A DNA stretch of 38,773 bases from Salegentibacter lacus (GTDB lineage: Bacteria; Bacteroidota; Bacteroidia; Flavobacteriales; Flavobacteriaceae): positions 41,012 through 79,784 of the forward strand of contig NZ_JAIQZB010000019.1 of assembly GCF_020164555.1 (NCBI RefSeq). Direction: 5' to 3'. The notes beneath the pieces were generated by a model. That model made no database searches. It saw only the letters and a list, made by a program, of their open reading frames with translations, and was not told where the DNA came from. Positions within the stretch are counted from its first letter, which is position 1. Every line of letters begins with the position of its first letter. Of the stretch, positions 10,900-19,936 are shown in pieces. The translations under genes were made by a program, and so were the position numbers.

Positions 10900-11177
10900 A
10901 ATTTTAGAGCGTTAGAATATGAATTACGTAGGGATACACAGTTAAGTGGCTGGAGACTATAAGTCTCTGGGGCAGGGGTGCTTAACGATTAAAAATACTA
11001 CTTTAATGGATTGTTTTTCTGAAAATTCGTTAAAGCGGAACTTTACTCGATTAAAGTTCTGTTTTACGATTTTTCCTACAACAATATTCTAAGATTCTGA
11101 AAGCCAGTATATTATTTTTAAAATGGGAATATGCTTGGAGAAGATAATTTAATTGGTGGATGAGATAATTTAAATAA
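10900..11177. other. Intergenic region upstream of the giant gene
   Basis: No convincing open frame is seen. It holds the 5' leader of the giant gene, with a perfect short inverted repeat gagact-ata-agtctc at 10953-10967. A TANNTTTG -7 element was sought on the minus strand and no exact match was found. The right edge is the pruA terminator. Confidence 0.5.
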
Positions 11178-11204
11178 AAAAAACCGCAGCTTTTGCTGCG
11201 GTTT
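11178..11204 (-). terminator. Intrinsic terminator of pruA
   Basis: A perfect 10-bp stem (aaaccgcagc / gctgcggttt) with a tttt loop lies 27 bp past the pruA stop. On the minus strand it is followed by a T-rich tract. Confidence 0.9.
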
Positions 11205-11230
11205 TACCTTGAAACTATATTCTTACAAGA

Positions 11231-12874
11231 TTATTCTCCCAAAAATGGGTATCTGTAATCTTTTGCTGGTACAAAAGTTTCTTTAATTAGGCGAACTGAT
11301 GCCCATCTAAGAAGATTCATTTTAGAACCGGCTTTATCGTTAGTACCGCTGGCACGTGCACCACCAAATGGTTGTTGTCCAACTACAGCTCCGGTAGGTT
11401 TATCGTTAATATAGAAGTTACCTGCCGCATTCTGTAGTAAGTCAGTTGCCAGGGCAGCCATATAACGGTCTCCAGAGAATACTGCTCCTGTAAGTCCGTA
11501 GATACTGGTGTTGTCTACAGTTTTAAGAAGGTCTCTCCACTTTTCTTCACTATAGTTTTTATCATCATATACATAGATTGTAACAACTGGTCCAAATAAT
11601 TCGGTTTCCATAGTTGTATAATGAGGATCTGTAGTAAGAATTACTGTAGGTTCAATAAAGTAACCTTTAGATTTATCGTAATTTCCTCCAATGACTACTT
11701 CAGCATCTTTATCTTTTTTAGCTCTGTCGATGTAACCAGCTAATTTATCGAATGCTCCTTCGTGAATAACCGCATTAATAAAGTTAGACATATCTTCAGG
11801 AGATCCCATTTTAAAGGATTCTAAATCGGTTTGTACAAAATCTTTGATCTCTGGCCAAAGGCTTTTTGGGAGATAAACTCTAGAAGCTGCACTACATTTT
11901 TGTCCCTGGTATTCGAAAGCTCCCCGGGAAATTGCAGTGGCAACTTCTTTTGCATTGGAGGTTGGGTGTACAACAATAAAGTCTTTCCCACCAGTTTCTC
12001 CTACAATTCTTGGGTAGGTTTTATATTTATTGATGTTGTTGCCAATTTTACCCCAAATTCCTTTAAATACAGTGGTGCTACCGGTAAAGTGGATTCCTGA
12101 AAAATCAGGACTGTCAAGTACGGCGTTGGTAATCATTTCAGGATCTCCCATAACCATGTTGATTACACCATCTGGTAAACCAGCTTCCTGGAATACTTCC
12201 ATAATCACCTGTGCGGAAAAAATCTGGCTATCACTAGGCTTCCAAACAGCTACATTACCCATTAGGGCTGCACTAGAAGGAAGGTTTCCGGAAATAGCAG
12301 TAAAGTTGAAAGGTGTGATAGCGTACACAAAACCTTCCAGTGGTCTGTACTCCACGCGGTTCCAGTTTCCGTCAGAAGATTCTGGTTGCTCGTTGTACAT
12401 ATCTGACATATATTCTACGTTGAAACGTAAAAAGTCACATAGTTCACAAGCCGAATCGATTTCTGCCTGGTATATATTTTTGGACTGCCCAATCATCGTG
12501 GCAGCATTAATTCTTGATCTATAAGGACCTGCAATAAGGTCGGCTGCTTTTAAGAAAATCGCAGCGCGTTGTTCCCATTCCAGTTTTGCCCATTTCTCTC
12601 TGGCTTTTAAAGCTTCGTCTATAGCTTGATCTACATGCTTTTTCTTGGCGAGGTGGTATGTTCCTACTTTATGTTTGTGATCGTGAGGAGGACGAATATC
12701 TGCTGTGTCTCCTGTTTTTATTTGTTCAGATCCAATATAAAGTGGTACTTCCATATTGGAATTATAAAGATCTTTATAAGTGAGTAAAACTTCTTCTCTT
12801 TCCGGGCTTCCCGGAGCATAAGATTTTACTGGCTCGTTAACCGCCTGTGGAACGTGAAAAAATCCTTTTCCCAT
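11231..12874 (-). CDS. pruA: Delta-1-pyrroline-5-carboxylate dehydrogenase
   Basis: This enzyme oxidises L-glutamate 5-semialdehyde (P5C) to glutamate with NAD+, the second step of proline breakdown in the cytoplasm. The 547-residue length matches the single-domain PruA of Bacteroidota and eukaryotic mitochondria rather than the long bifunctional PutA. Aldehyde dehydrogenase motifs are clear: ITPFNFTA, a FTGSTTVFK nucleotide-binding stretch, the general base in VGETGGKDF (Glu ~293), the catalytic thiol in GQKCSAASR (Cys ~327), and ELFGPVVTIYVY. No proline dehydrogenase gene is next to it. It has its own terminator, and its 5' end faces the NRDE gene across 139 bp, so it is probably monocistronic. 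Confidence 0.96.
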   Translation of the reverse strand: MGKGFFHVPQAVNEPVKSYAPGSPEREEVLLTYKDLYNSNMEVPLYIGSEQIKTGDTADIRPPHDHKHKVGTYHLAKKKHVDQAIDEALKAREKWAKLEWEQRAAIFLKAADLIAGPYRSRINAATMIGQSKNIYQAEIDSACELCDFLRFNVEYMSDMYNEQPESSDGNWNRVEYRPLEGFVYAITPFNFTAISGNLPSSAALMGNVAVWKPSDSQIFSAQVIMEVFQEAGLPDGVINMVMGDPEMITNAVLDSPDFSGIHFTGSTTVFKGIWGKIGNNINKYKTYPRIVGETGGKDFIVVHPTSNAKEVATAISRGAFEYQGQKCSAASRVYLPKSLWPEIKDFVQTDLESFKMGSPEDMSNFINAVIHEGAFDKLAGYIDRAKKDKDAEVVIGGNYDKSKGYFIEPTVILTTDPHYTTMETELFGPVVTIYVYDDKNYSEEKWRDLLKTVDNTSIYGLTGAVFSGDRYMAALATDLLQNAAGNFYINDKPTGAVVGQQPFGGARASGTNDKAGSKMNLLRWASVRLIKETFVPAKDYRYPFLGE

Positions 12875-13013
12875 AGTTATTTCGTATTTTTTTGGTTTTC
12901 AATTATTATGAGCATAAAGGTAAAAAAATTAGGTGATAATGAATCCTTCTGAAAGGGCATTCACGAAAGCTTAACTTTTTTTGTAAATTCCGTACTTTTA
13001 TTAAGAAAATTTT

Positions 13014-13730
13014 ATGTGCACCATAAGTCTCACGCCTCATCCTAAAAACTCTAACGGATTTGTCTTAACATCTAATAGAGATGAGGCTACTGAACGACAA
13101 ACCTATCCGCCCGATTTTAAGACCGAAAATAAGACACTTTTACTTTTTCCTGAAGATGCGGTGGCAGGTGGGAGCTGGATAGGCGTTAGTGAAAAGAAAA
13201 GAGTTTTATGTTTAATGAATGGGGGTTTTAAAGCTCATAAACGCGAAGATTCTTACCGAAAAAGCAGGGGTGTGGTTTTAAGAGACTGGCTTATTGCTGA
13301 AAATATTAAAACCGAAATTGAAAATTATAACCTAAAAAATATAGAACCTTTCACGGTGGTTATTGTCGATTGGTCTTCCGTACTATTTTTTGCTGAATTT
13401 GTCTGGGATGGAAAACAAAAGCATTTTAAAGAACTAGCGATTCAGCCACAAATTTGGTCTTCTTCCCCTTTATATACTTCAGAAATGAAAAAGCTTCGGG
13501 AAGAATGGTTTTCTAAACTTCAAAAGGAAAAAAATCTTTCAGCTGAAAATTTATGGGAATTCCATCATTCCGCAGGAAAAGGGGATAAGGAAATCGATTT
13601 AATTATTGATCGTGGATTTCTTAAAACCAAAAGTATTTCCCAGGTAGAATTTTTACACGGTAAGCTGAAATTTAAATATGAAGATTTGGAAAAAGAAAAA
13701 GTTACGATAAAAGAATTTCCCGGTCTTTAA
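13014..13730 (+). CDS. NRDE (TANGO2-like) family protein
   Basis: The 238-residue protein begins MCTI and has the family-naming NRDE motif in LTSNRDEATER (residues ~20-30), then a GGSWIG motif typical of the family. Cys2 is placed where Ntn-type hydrolases carry their nucleophile, and the NRDE/TANGO2 family has been compared to that fold. Proposed roles include lipid or heme handling; none can be read from this sequence. It is divergent from pruA and convergent with apaG, whose stop codon overlaps its own by 4 bp. No signal peptide is seen, so it is probably cytoplasmic. Confidence 0.9.
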   Translation: MCTISLTPHPKNSNGFVLTSNRDEATERQTYPPDFKTENKTLLLFPEDAVAGGSWIGVSEKKRVLCLMNGGFKAHKREDSYRKSRGVVLRDWLIAENIKTEIENYNLKNIEPFTVVIVDWSSVLFFAEFVWDGKQKHFKELAIQPQIWSSSPLYTSEMKKLREEWFSKLQKEKNLSAENLWEFHHSAGKGDKEIDLIIDRGFLKTKSISQVEFLHGKLKFKYEDLEKEKVTIKEFPGL

Positions 13731-14113
13731 TTTAACGCAAATGGAGCGCTTAATTTAAAAGTAGGGATTTTTACCCTGAATTTTCGGGTTGAGGTAAAGC
13801 TTACCATATTGTAATATCCGCTCATAGAACCAAAAGGTGAACTTAGCAGGCACCCGCTCTGGTAAGTATGCGATTCCCCAGGTTTCAAAACCGGTTTCTG
13901 TCCAATAACGCCTTCGCCCTGTACAATTTCGGTATGATTTAAAGCATCCTGTATTTTCCAGAAACGCGAAGTTAATTGTACCGAGTCGTTACTTTGATTT
14001 TCTATGGTTATATGATAAGAAAAAGCAAAACGAGAGCCAAGGTTCTTAATGAAAGTACCTTCAAAATTGGTATTAACCGAAATTTTTATGCCTCTTGTAA
14101 CTTGTTGAATCAT
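13727..14113 (-). CDS. apaG: ApaG family protein
   Basis: This 128-residue protein is a single ApaG (DUF525) domain with an Ig-like beta-sandwich fold. The family hallmarks are present: YHITIENQS near residue 35, RFWKIQDA, GEGVIGQ.P.L.PGE, and Y.SGC.L..PFGSMSG.Y. The family was linked to Co2+/Mg2+ resistance and Ap4A levels in enterobacteria; the molecular role is not settled. It is the last gene of a leftward run: its ATG lies 3 bp past the stop of the DUF3667 gene, indicating translational coupling. Confidence 0.94.
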   Translation of the reverse strand: MIQQVTRGIKISVNTNFEGTFIKNLGSRFAFSYHITIENQSNDSVQLTSRFWKIQDALNHTEIVQGEGVIGQKPVLKPGESHTYQSGCLLSSPFGSMSGYYNMVSFTSTRKFRVKIPTFKLSAPFALN

Positions 14114-14116
14114 ATA

Positions 14117-15196
14117 TTAGTAAATAGCAAAAGACGCTAAAATTGAAATTATTGAAGCGACTGCTGCTAAAATAAAAAATATAAAGTTTAAGAGCACAAA
14201 CTTTACAACCGTTTTAACACGTCCCTGGCCGTAAAAACCACGTAAGGCTTTATATAAATAGAAAGCAAAAATAAAATTGAACAACGTAAAAGCCCAGTTC
14301 CCCGGAAACAAATAATCCAGGAATAAGGCAATACTTAATAAGATGAAAAATGTGGTTTGAACGTGAAAGGTGAAAATTAAATGCTCAATATAATTAAAAG
14401 GACGTCTTATATATAATAACCAGATAAAAAGTGCGAAAACCGGTAAATAGAAGAATATGATAAAGGGCAGTTTGTTGATAAAATAATTTAAAAACAATCC
14501 CGGATTCTCTTTTAGCGTGTTCCAGTCTACGGCTTTTTTATAAAGCCAGTGGTTATAGTTGGTTTGTGGATACGAGAGGCTGTCCATGGCAGTTTCTGCA
14601 TTTCTAATAGTAGTCTCTTTGTAAAACCTTGAATAAAGATCTAATTTTATATTTCCCGCATCCAGATAACTCATTGTATCCAATTCTTCATTAGGTTTAT
14701 GAAATTCCCTGTAAGAGCGTTTGGCGTTACGTTGCTGATTTACAATTAAAGAATCTAAATTAATTTCTTTCCCGCCCGGGGTGGGTATTAGGTTGGGCTC
14801 AGAAAGGCTATCCTGGGCAAGGGCTTCAGTTTCGGTATTATTTACAATGGGCTCTATATTTTCAAAAGAGTTCCCAAAGCCCCAGATTAGAAAAAAGATA
14901 ATAGATGCACTTAAATAAAATTTAAAAGGATTCGCATAGCGCATCCTTTTTCCCTGGATATAATCTTTAGAAATTTTCCCGGGAGAAAAAAGTAAAACTC
15001 TTATGGTGCGGTGAAACCGGGAATCGTAGGCGAATATTCCGGAGAAAAATTCTGAAAAAAAGTCGTCGAATTTTAATTTTTTGGTACTGTTTAACTGCCC
15101 ACAGCTGGGGCAGTATTTATCACTCCTATCTAGTGGGAATTCACAGTTTAGACATTTAGTGCCCCTGTATTTGAGATCATATCTACTGCCTGCCAT
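14117..15196 (-). CDS. DUF3667 zinc-ribbon membrane protein
   Basis: The 359-residue protein starts with a zinc ribbon, CLNC (residues ~17-20) and CPSCG (~31-35), followed by the DUF3667 hallmark region (FFSGIFAYDSRFHRTIRVL, then PGK and YIQGKRMRYANPFKFYL). After a transmembrane segment at ~91-106 comes a ~110-residue soluble loop, then four more hydrophobic segments in the C-terminal third. The function is unknown. It sits between the T9SS Plug gene (29 bp upstream) and apaG (3 bp downstream). The position of the loop relative to the membrane cannot be decided from the sequence. Confidence 0.88.
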   Translation of the reverse strand: MAGSRYDLKYRGTKCLNCEFPLDRSDKYCPSCGQLNSTKKLKFDDFFSEFFSGIFAYDSRFHRTIRVLLFSPGKISKDYIQGKRMRYANPFKFYLSASIIFFLIWGFGNSFENIEPIVNNTETEALAQDSLSEPNLIPTPGGKEINLDSLIVNQQRNAKRSYREFHKPNEELDTMSYLDAGNIKLDLYSRFYKETTIRNAETAMDSLSYPQTNYNHWLYKKAVDWNTLKENPGLFLNYFINKLPFIIFFYLPVFALFIWLLYIRRPFNYIEHLIFTFHVQTTFFILLSIALFLDYLFPGNWAFTLFNFIFAFYLYKALRGFYGQGRVKTVVKFVLLNFIFFILAAVASIISILASFAIY

Positions 15197-15225
15197 TTAT
15201 ATAATGAGTTTGTTAGTCTCCTAAT

Positions 15226-16479
15226 CTAGTTGGTAATCGTGGTAGAATTTCCTGAGCCTACGCCAATTAACCGGTCGTATCTCGCACCCGGACTTCTGTA
15301 ATAAACCAAAACCTGGTAGGAGTTTTCGGTTTCATCAAAGTTTTCGCTAAAGAATCCTTCATCAATTGTTCCATCAGCTCGCTTTAGCACATATTTATAA
15401 TTGTAAAACCCTTGCTTAAAAAGCCTGGCACCTTCATAAAGGTCGGAATTTGCATTGTAATTAAGTCGGGTGCTGTTATCTAAGGTGAAATTATTGAACG
15501 CTCCGTAAATATGTACTTCGCCGCCGTTTAATTCTGAATAATTCTGAAGTTTAAAATGTACCCAAACATATTCTGCTTCAATTGAAGGGTTTTCGGCAGG
15601 TAAGCTTCTTATTAGAAATTGCCCGTTTATATCTGGATTATAAGTATAGGGTTCATTGGCCCGGGTGCGATCTGGAAATAGATAATGATGGTAAAGCTCG
15701 TTAAGGGAAACCGAACTAATATCGGCAGAGGAAGCTCTTAATTCTTTATTGTCAAACTGAAGATATTCGTTGCCTCCCCAAAAAGCAGTTTCGGAGTCAT
15801 ACCGATAAACCAAATCATTGCCAACAGTATATTGGGGTTTAATATTTTTAATTGCGGTTCTTAAATTATAATTCTGAATAATGAGTACATTGACTGTATT
15901 GTTAGGATTTTTAAGTAATAAATTAGGAGATTCAATGGTGAAATTTACCACCTGTTTTTCATCTATAAACTCAAGATTTCTGGAGCGTCTAAGATTTAAT
16001 CTCACCTGGGCTATATTCTCATAGACCATAAATTTTCGCGAGAAAACAAGTTCTTTCTCCCCATTAAAGATCTTTATCATATAATTTCCGCTAAGCTTAA
16101 AACCGCCGGTATCTTGATTTGGGATTCTTAATTCGTAATGCGAAAATGGCTGAAGCGTATTATAAGAATTCAAATAATTAAAGATCCTGATATCATCAAA
16201 ACCAATTAAATATTCAGATTTTGCCAGTTGGTTGGGAGTCCAGTCGTAGTTATAATGTTCTATGGTGTAGTAATAATCGGCTTCGTCCCCAATAATATCA
16301 TCAAACTTTAAAGTCAACTGCTCACCCAATTGTAAAATGGGGTTTCCGCTAGTGGTTTGGGAATTTCCGGAGAGCTGAATGCTTCTAATATAATTAGGCG
16401 GAAGGGTTTCTCCTACAACCTGAGCGACCGATTTTAGTGATAAAAATGATAAAAAAAGAAAAATAAAACAGTTTTTCAT
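15226..16479 (-). CDS. Type IX secretion system Plug protein (DUF5103 family)
   Basis: The 417-residue protein has a signal peptide (residues 1-19, ending SVAQ) and the three-part beta-rich layout of the DUF5103/T9SS plug family: an N-terminal part with YY.IEHYNYDW and EYLIGFDDIRIFNYLNS, a middle part with FMVYENIAQV, and a C-terminal part (YVWVHFKL, GEVHIYGAFNNFTLD, YNYKYVL) resembling a carbohydrate-binding-like beta-sandwich. In Flavobacterium johnsoniae the Plug closes the periplasmic side of the SprA translocon after substrate passage. It is the first gene of a trio with DUF3667 and apaG and has a textbook promoter. The giant T9SS substrate in this window is a plausible client of the same secretion machine. 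Confidence 0.9.
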   Translation of the reverse strand: MKNCFIFLFLSFLSLKSVAQVVGETLPPNYIRSIQLSGNSQTTSGNPILQLGEQLTLKFDDIIGDEADYYYTIEHYNYDWTPNQLAKSEYLIGFDDIRIFNYLNSYNTLQPFSHYELRIPNQDTGGFKLSGNYMIKIFNGEKELVFSRKFMVYENIAQVRLNLRRSRNLEFIDEKQVVNFTIESPNLLLKNPNNTVNVLIIQNYNLRTAIKNIKPQYTVGNDLVYRYDSETAFWGGNEYLQFDNKELRASSADISSVSLNELYHHYLFPDRTRANEPYTYNPDINGQFLIRSLPAENPSIEAEYVWVHFKLQNYSELNGGEVHIYGAFNNFTLDNSTRLNYNANSDLYEGARLFKQGFYNYKYVLKRADGTIDEGFFSENFDETENSYQVLVYYRSPGARYDRLIGVGSGNSTTITN

Positions 16480-16496
16480 TTGAAATTGGATCTACA

Positions 16497-16525
16497 CAAA
16501 TGTACTTACAAATCTCATTCCGCAA
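16497..16525 (-). promoter_or_regulatory. Promoter of the Plug-DUF3667-apaG operon
   Basis: On the minus strand TTG (16525-16523), an 18-bp spacer and TACATTTG (16504-16497) fit the flavobacterial TTG-N17..23-TANNTTTG consensus exactly. The inferred transcription start lies about 10 bp before the ATG at 16479. Confidence 0.75.
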
Positions 16526-16575
16526 TTTTTAACATTTCACTTTAACAGTTTAAGTACTTAAAATTCTTTGTTTTC

Positions 16576-16608
16576 TTGGGATAAGTGCAGTTAAAATTCC
16601 TAAATTTG
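16576..16608 (+). promoter_or_regulatory. Promoter of the nqr operon
   Basis: TTG at 16576-16578, a 22-bp spacer and TAAATTTG at 16601-16608 match the flavobacterial housekeeping consensus. It lies about 40 bp before the nqrA ATG and is divergent from the Plug promoter ~50 bp away. Confidence 0.75.
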
Positions 16609-16648
16609 CACGACTCAAAACAAAAAAATTTAACATACACTCCATCCT

Positions 16649-17992
16649 ATGTCAAAAGACATTCGAATTAACAGAGGATTATCTCTAAAATTAGAAGGGG
16701 AGGCGGAAAAAGAGCTTGTAAAGGCTCCAAGGTCTAAAACCTACGCAATTAAACCGCCAGATTTTCACGCTTTGGTACCTAAAATGGTCATAAAAGAAGG
16801 AGCTAAAGTCCTTGCCGGCGATGAACTTTTCTTTTCAAAATACACTAATGAATTACGTTTTACCAGCCCCGTTAGCGGGACGCTTAAGCAAATTAAGCGT
16901 GGTGAAAAACGTAAAATCATGGAAGTGATTATAGAGGCCGATCCAGAAGACACTTACAAAGATTTTGGTAAAATGGACGCTGCTTCTTCTGATGCTGAAG
17001 CTGTAAAGCAACGCATTTTAGAAAGTGGTTGTGGTGCATTTATTAATCAACGTCCATACGATATTGTTGCCGATCCTAAAGATACGCCTAAGGCTATTTT
17101 TATTTCTGCAGTAAGTACGGCGCCTTTAGCTCCAGACTGGGGCTTCATTCTAAAAGAAAAGCAAGCTGCTTTTCAGGAAGGAATTAATGCGCTTAAGAAA
17201 CTTACTCCGGGGAAAGTACACCTGGGTGTAGATGCTAGCTCGGCGCAATATTTAAAAGATATTAAGGGCGTAGAACTTCATAATGTAAAAGGACCGCATC
17301 CTGCAGGAAATGTTGGGGTTCAAATTCATAAAATAGATCCTATTAATCAAGGAGATAGAGTTTGGACAGTGAATCCTGAAGATGTGACTATTATTGGTAA
17401 TCTTTTCCTTACGGGAAATTATATAGCTGATAAAACCGTTGCTGTAACAGGAAGCGAAGCTGCCAACCGTAAGTATTTTGCTACTAAAATTGGGGGTGAA
17501 GTTGCAGATCTTATCAATAAAGTTGATGAAGATGTGCGTATCATTTCAGGAAACGTGCTTACCGGTCTTAAGTTAGCCTACGATCAACACATAAGCTTTT
17601 TCTCTAACGAAGTAACCTTAATTCCGGAAGGAAATAATTACAGAGCTTTTGGTTGGTTGCCATTTACTTATAATAATATTCACTCCAATTCAAGGACTTC
17701 CTTATCCTTTTTGTTTCCAAATAGGAAATTTAAGCCTACTACCAATTTAAATGGTGAAGAGCGAGCTCTTGTAGTTACGGGCGAAATGGAAGAGGTTTTA
17801 CCTATGGATGTTTACCCAATGCAGCTTATTAAAGCTTGTATGGCCGGTGATATTGAGAAAATGGAGAATCTTGGGATCTATGAAGTAGCTCCTGAAGATT
17901 TTGCTTTGGTAGAATACGTGAATACATCTAAGATTGAAATTCAGGATGTAATTCGACTTGGTTTAGATTTAATGATTACTGAAGTAGGTTAA
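16649..17992 (+). CDS. nqrA: Na+-translocating NADH:quinone reductase subunit A
   Basis: NqrA is the peripheral cytoplasmic subunit of the six-subunit Na+-NQR, which oxidises NADH, reduces quinone and exports Na+. The 447-residue length is usual for the family. The N-terminus (RINRGLSLKLEGEAEK, then VKEGAKVLAGDELF-like and SPVSGTLKQIKRGEKR) is the barrel-sandwich part shared with RnfC. The C-terminal part contains LTGLKLAYDQHISFFSNEVTLIPEG and ends in VEYVNTSKIEIQDVIRLGLDLM. It is the first gene of the operon, 14 bp before nqrB, behind a strong consensus promoter. Confidence 0.97.
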   Translation: MSKDIRINRGLSLKLEGEAEKELVKAPRSKTYAIKPPDFHALVPKMVIKEGAKVLAGDELFFSKYTNELRFTSPVSGTLKQIKRGEKRKIMEVIIEADPEDTYKDFGKMDAASSDAEAVKQRILESGCGAFINQRPYDIVADPKDTPKAIFISAVSTAPLAPDWGFILKEKQAAFQEGINALKKLTPGKVHLGVDASSAQYLKDIKGVELHNVKGPHPAGNVGVQIHKIDPINQGDRVWTVNPEDVTIIGNLFLTGNYIADKTVAVTGSEAANRKYFATKIGGEVADLINKVDEDVRIISGNVLTGLKLAYDQHISFFSNEVTLIPEGNNYRAFGWLPFTYNNIHSNSRTSLSFLFPNRKFKPTTNLNGEERALVVTGEMEEVLPMDVYPMQLIKACMAGDIEKMENLGIYEVAPEDFALVEYVNTSKIEIQDVIRLGLDLMITEVG

Positions 17993-18006
17993 AAAGCAGT
18001 AGAATT

Positions 18007-19188
18007 ATGGAATGGATTAGACAAAAATTAGATAAAATAAAAGAGCCCTTTGCACCGGGGAAAAAATATGAAAAGTATGCACCTGCGGTTAACGCGATAG
18101 ATACTTTCTTATTTACTCCAAATCACACTACGCAAAAGGGATCTCATATTCGTGACGCTGTAGATTTAAAGCGTACAATGATCACAGTGGTACTTGCGCT
18201 TGTTCCGGTTATGATTTTCGGAATGTGGAATGCAGGTTACCAGTATTATTCACAATTAGGTGAAGCATTTACCTTTTGGGAAGCGCTTGGACACGGAGCA
18301 TTGAAATTTATTCCAATGATCGTGGTTTCTTATGCGGTTGGACTGGGAATTGAATTTGCGTTCGCCATCTTTAGAGGGCACGAAGTAAACGAAGGCTACC
18401 TGGTAACAGGATTGTTGATCCCTATGATTATGCCAATAGATCTTCCACTCTGGATGTTGGCTTTATCTGTGGTATTTGCTGTGCTTGTTGGTAAGGAAGC
18501 TTTTGGAGGAACAGGAATGAATATTCTTAACCCGGCGCTTACCGCAAGGGCATTTGCATTTTTTGCATATCCTACTTATATGTCTGGTAACCAGGTTTGG
18601 GTTAGTGAAGCCAGTAAAGTAGACGCGGTTTCTGGTGAAACAATTCTTGGTTCACTTGCAGCAGGAGATAATGTGAGTTATGGTATGATGGATATGTTCT
18701 ACGGAATAATCCCTGGCTCTGTCTCAGAAACATCTACACTTTTAATCCTTGTAGGTGCACTACTCTTAATTTTGACAAAAGTAGGAAGCTGGAGAATTAT
18801 GCTGAGTGCTGTTATTGGAGCAATAGCAATGGGACTTATTTTTAACGCTTTGCCATCTTTGGGAATCCCCGGGAATGAGCTTACAAACTTCCCCTGGTAT
18901 GGTCACTTAATTGTTGGTGGTCTTGCTTTTGGTATTGTATTTATGGCTACCGATCCAGTTTCGGCCGCTCAAACAATGAAGGGTAAATGGATCTACGGGT
19001 TTTTAATAGGTTTTCTATCAGTAATGATTAGGGTATTTAACCCGGCATATCCAGAAGGGGTGATGCTTGGGATCTTACTTATGAACGTTTTTGCGCCTAC
19101 GATAGATCACTATGTAATTCAGTCGAATATAAAGCGTAGAAAGAAAAGAATTAACGCGGACAACACACAGGTGAAAACAGCAGTTTAG
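18007..19188 (+). CDS. nqrB: Na+-translocating NADH:quinone reductase subunit B
   Basis: NqrB is the main membrane subunit and carries a covalent FMN on a Thr plus a riboflavin; it is related to RnfD. The 393-residue protein has an amphipathic N-terminus (IDTFLFTPNHTT), many hydrophobic segments from residue ~57 onward, and family motifs such as FGGTGMNILNPALTARAF and FMATDPVSA. The flavinylation motif, normally (S/T)GAT, reads SGET at residues 209-212 (18631-18642): the acceptor Thr212 is kept but the Ala before it is Glu. NqrC has the canonical SGAT. The gene is 2 bp before nqrC. ApbE, which attaches the FMN, is encoded 4 kb downstream. Confidence 0.97.
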   Translation: MEWIRQKLDKIKEPFAPGKKYEKYAPAVNAIDTFLFTPNHTTQKGSHIRDAVDLKRTMITVVLALVPVMIFGMWNAGYQYYSQLGEAFTFWEALGHGALKFIPMIVVSYAVGLGIEFAFAIFRGHEVNEGYLVTGLLIPMIMPIDLPLWMLALSVVFAVLVGKEAFGGTGMNILNPALTARAFAFFAYPTYMSGNQVWVSEASKVDAVSGETILGSLAAGDNVSYGMMDMFYGIIPGSVSETSTLLILVGALLLILTKVGSWRIMLSAVIGAIAMGLIFNALPSLGIPGNELTNFPWYGHLIVGGLAFGIVFMATDPVSAAQTMKGKWIYGFLIGFLSVMIRVFNPAYPEGVMLGILLMNVFAPTIDHYVIQSNIKRRKKRINADNTQVKTAV

Positions 19189-19190
19189 TT

Positions 19191-19934
19191 ATGGAAGAAA
19201 AATCAGTAAATAAAACAAACAGTAACGGTTATACGTTTCTTTTTGCGGTGATTATGGTGTTGGTTGTAGCCTCTGTCTTGGCTTTTACAGCAACCTCGCT
19301 TCAGCCTATTCAGAGAGAAAATGTACGCCAGGAAAAAATGCAGAACATTCTTGCCACTATTGGTGTTGAAACCGATAGACCAGGAGCTGAAGAACTATAC
19401 AACCGGTATATTACAGAAGCCGTAACCTTAGACCAAAACGGAGAAGAAAGAGAAGGTGTTGACGCTTTTACTGTAGATTTAGCTAAGGAAATTAAAAAAC
19501 CGGCAGAGGAACAAAATTTCCCACTATATGTTGCCGATTATGAAGGGGAAAAATATTATATAGTTCCTCTAAGAGGTAACGGATTATGGAATGCGATCTT
19601 TGGTTATATTTCTTTAAAAGATGATGTAAATACTATTAAGGGTGCCACTTTTGATCACCTTGGGGAAACTCCGGGTCTTGGTGCAGAAATTACTAAAGAA
19701 TGGTTTAAAGAAAGTTTTGCCGAGGAAAAGATTTTTGATGACAGTGGAAATCTTGTAGGAGTATCTGTTGTAAAAGGAGATATAGATCCTTCAGACAAAG
19801 ACGATAACCAGGTAGATGCAATATCGGGAGCGACAATTACCGGGGACGGTGTTTCTGATATGATTTCAGAAAGACTTAAGCGTTATCTGCCTTACTTCAA
19901 AAAGCAAACAGAAATTAACGTTGCAACTAAGTAA
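19191..19934 (+). CDS. nqrC: Na+-translocating NADH:quinone reductase subunit C
   Basis: NqrC has one N-terminal transmembrane helix (residues ~12-34) and a periplasmic FMN-binding domain. At 247 residues it matches the family. The domain shows ETPGLGAEI and the flavinylation motif [13 protein letters not shown], where Thr215 is the expected covalent FMN site and the S-G-A-T core is intact. It takes electrons from the [2Fe-2S] centre in NqrD/E and passes them to NqrB. The start lies 2 bp past the nqrB stop and its own stop is 2 bp before nqrD, so the operon is tightly coupled. Confidence 0.97.
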   Translation: MEEKSVNKTNSNGYTFLFAVIMVLVVASVLAFTATSLQPIQRENVRQEKMQNILATIGVETDRPGAEELYNRYITEAVTLDQNGEEREGVDAFTVDLAKEIKKPAEEQNFPLYVADYEGEKYYIVPLRGNGLWNAIFGYISLKDDVNTIKGATFDHLGETPGLGAEITKEWFKESFAEEKIFDDSGNLVGVSVVKGDIDPSDKDDNQVDAISGATITGDGVSDMISERLKRYLPYFKKQTEINVATK

Positions 19935-19936
19935 TT

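Noticed and set aside
12030-12524. 164-codon rightward open frame opposite pruA
   Set aside because: It is fully antisense to the clear pruA coding frame and shows no domain; it mirrors codon bias of the real gene.
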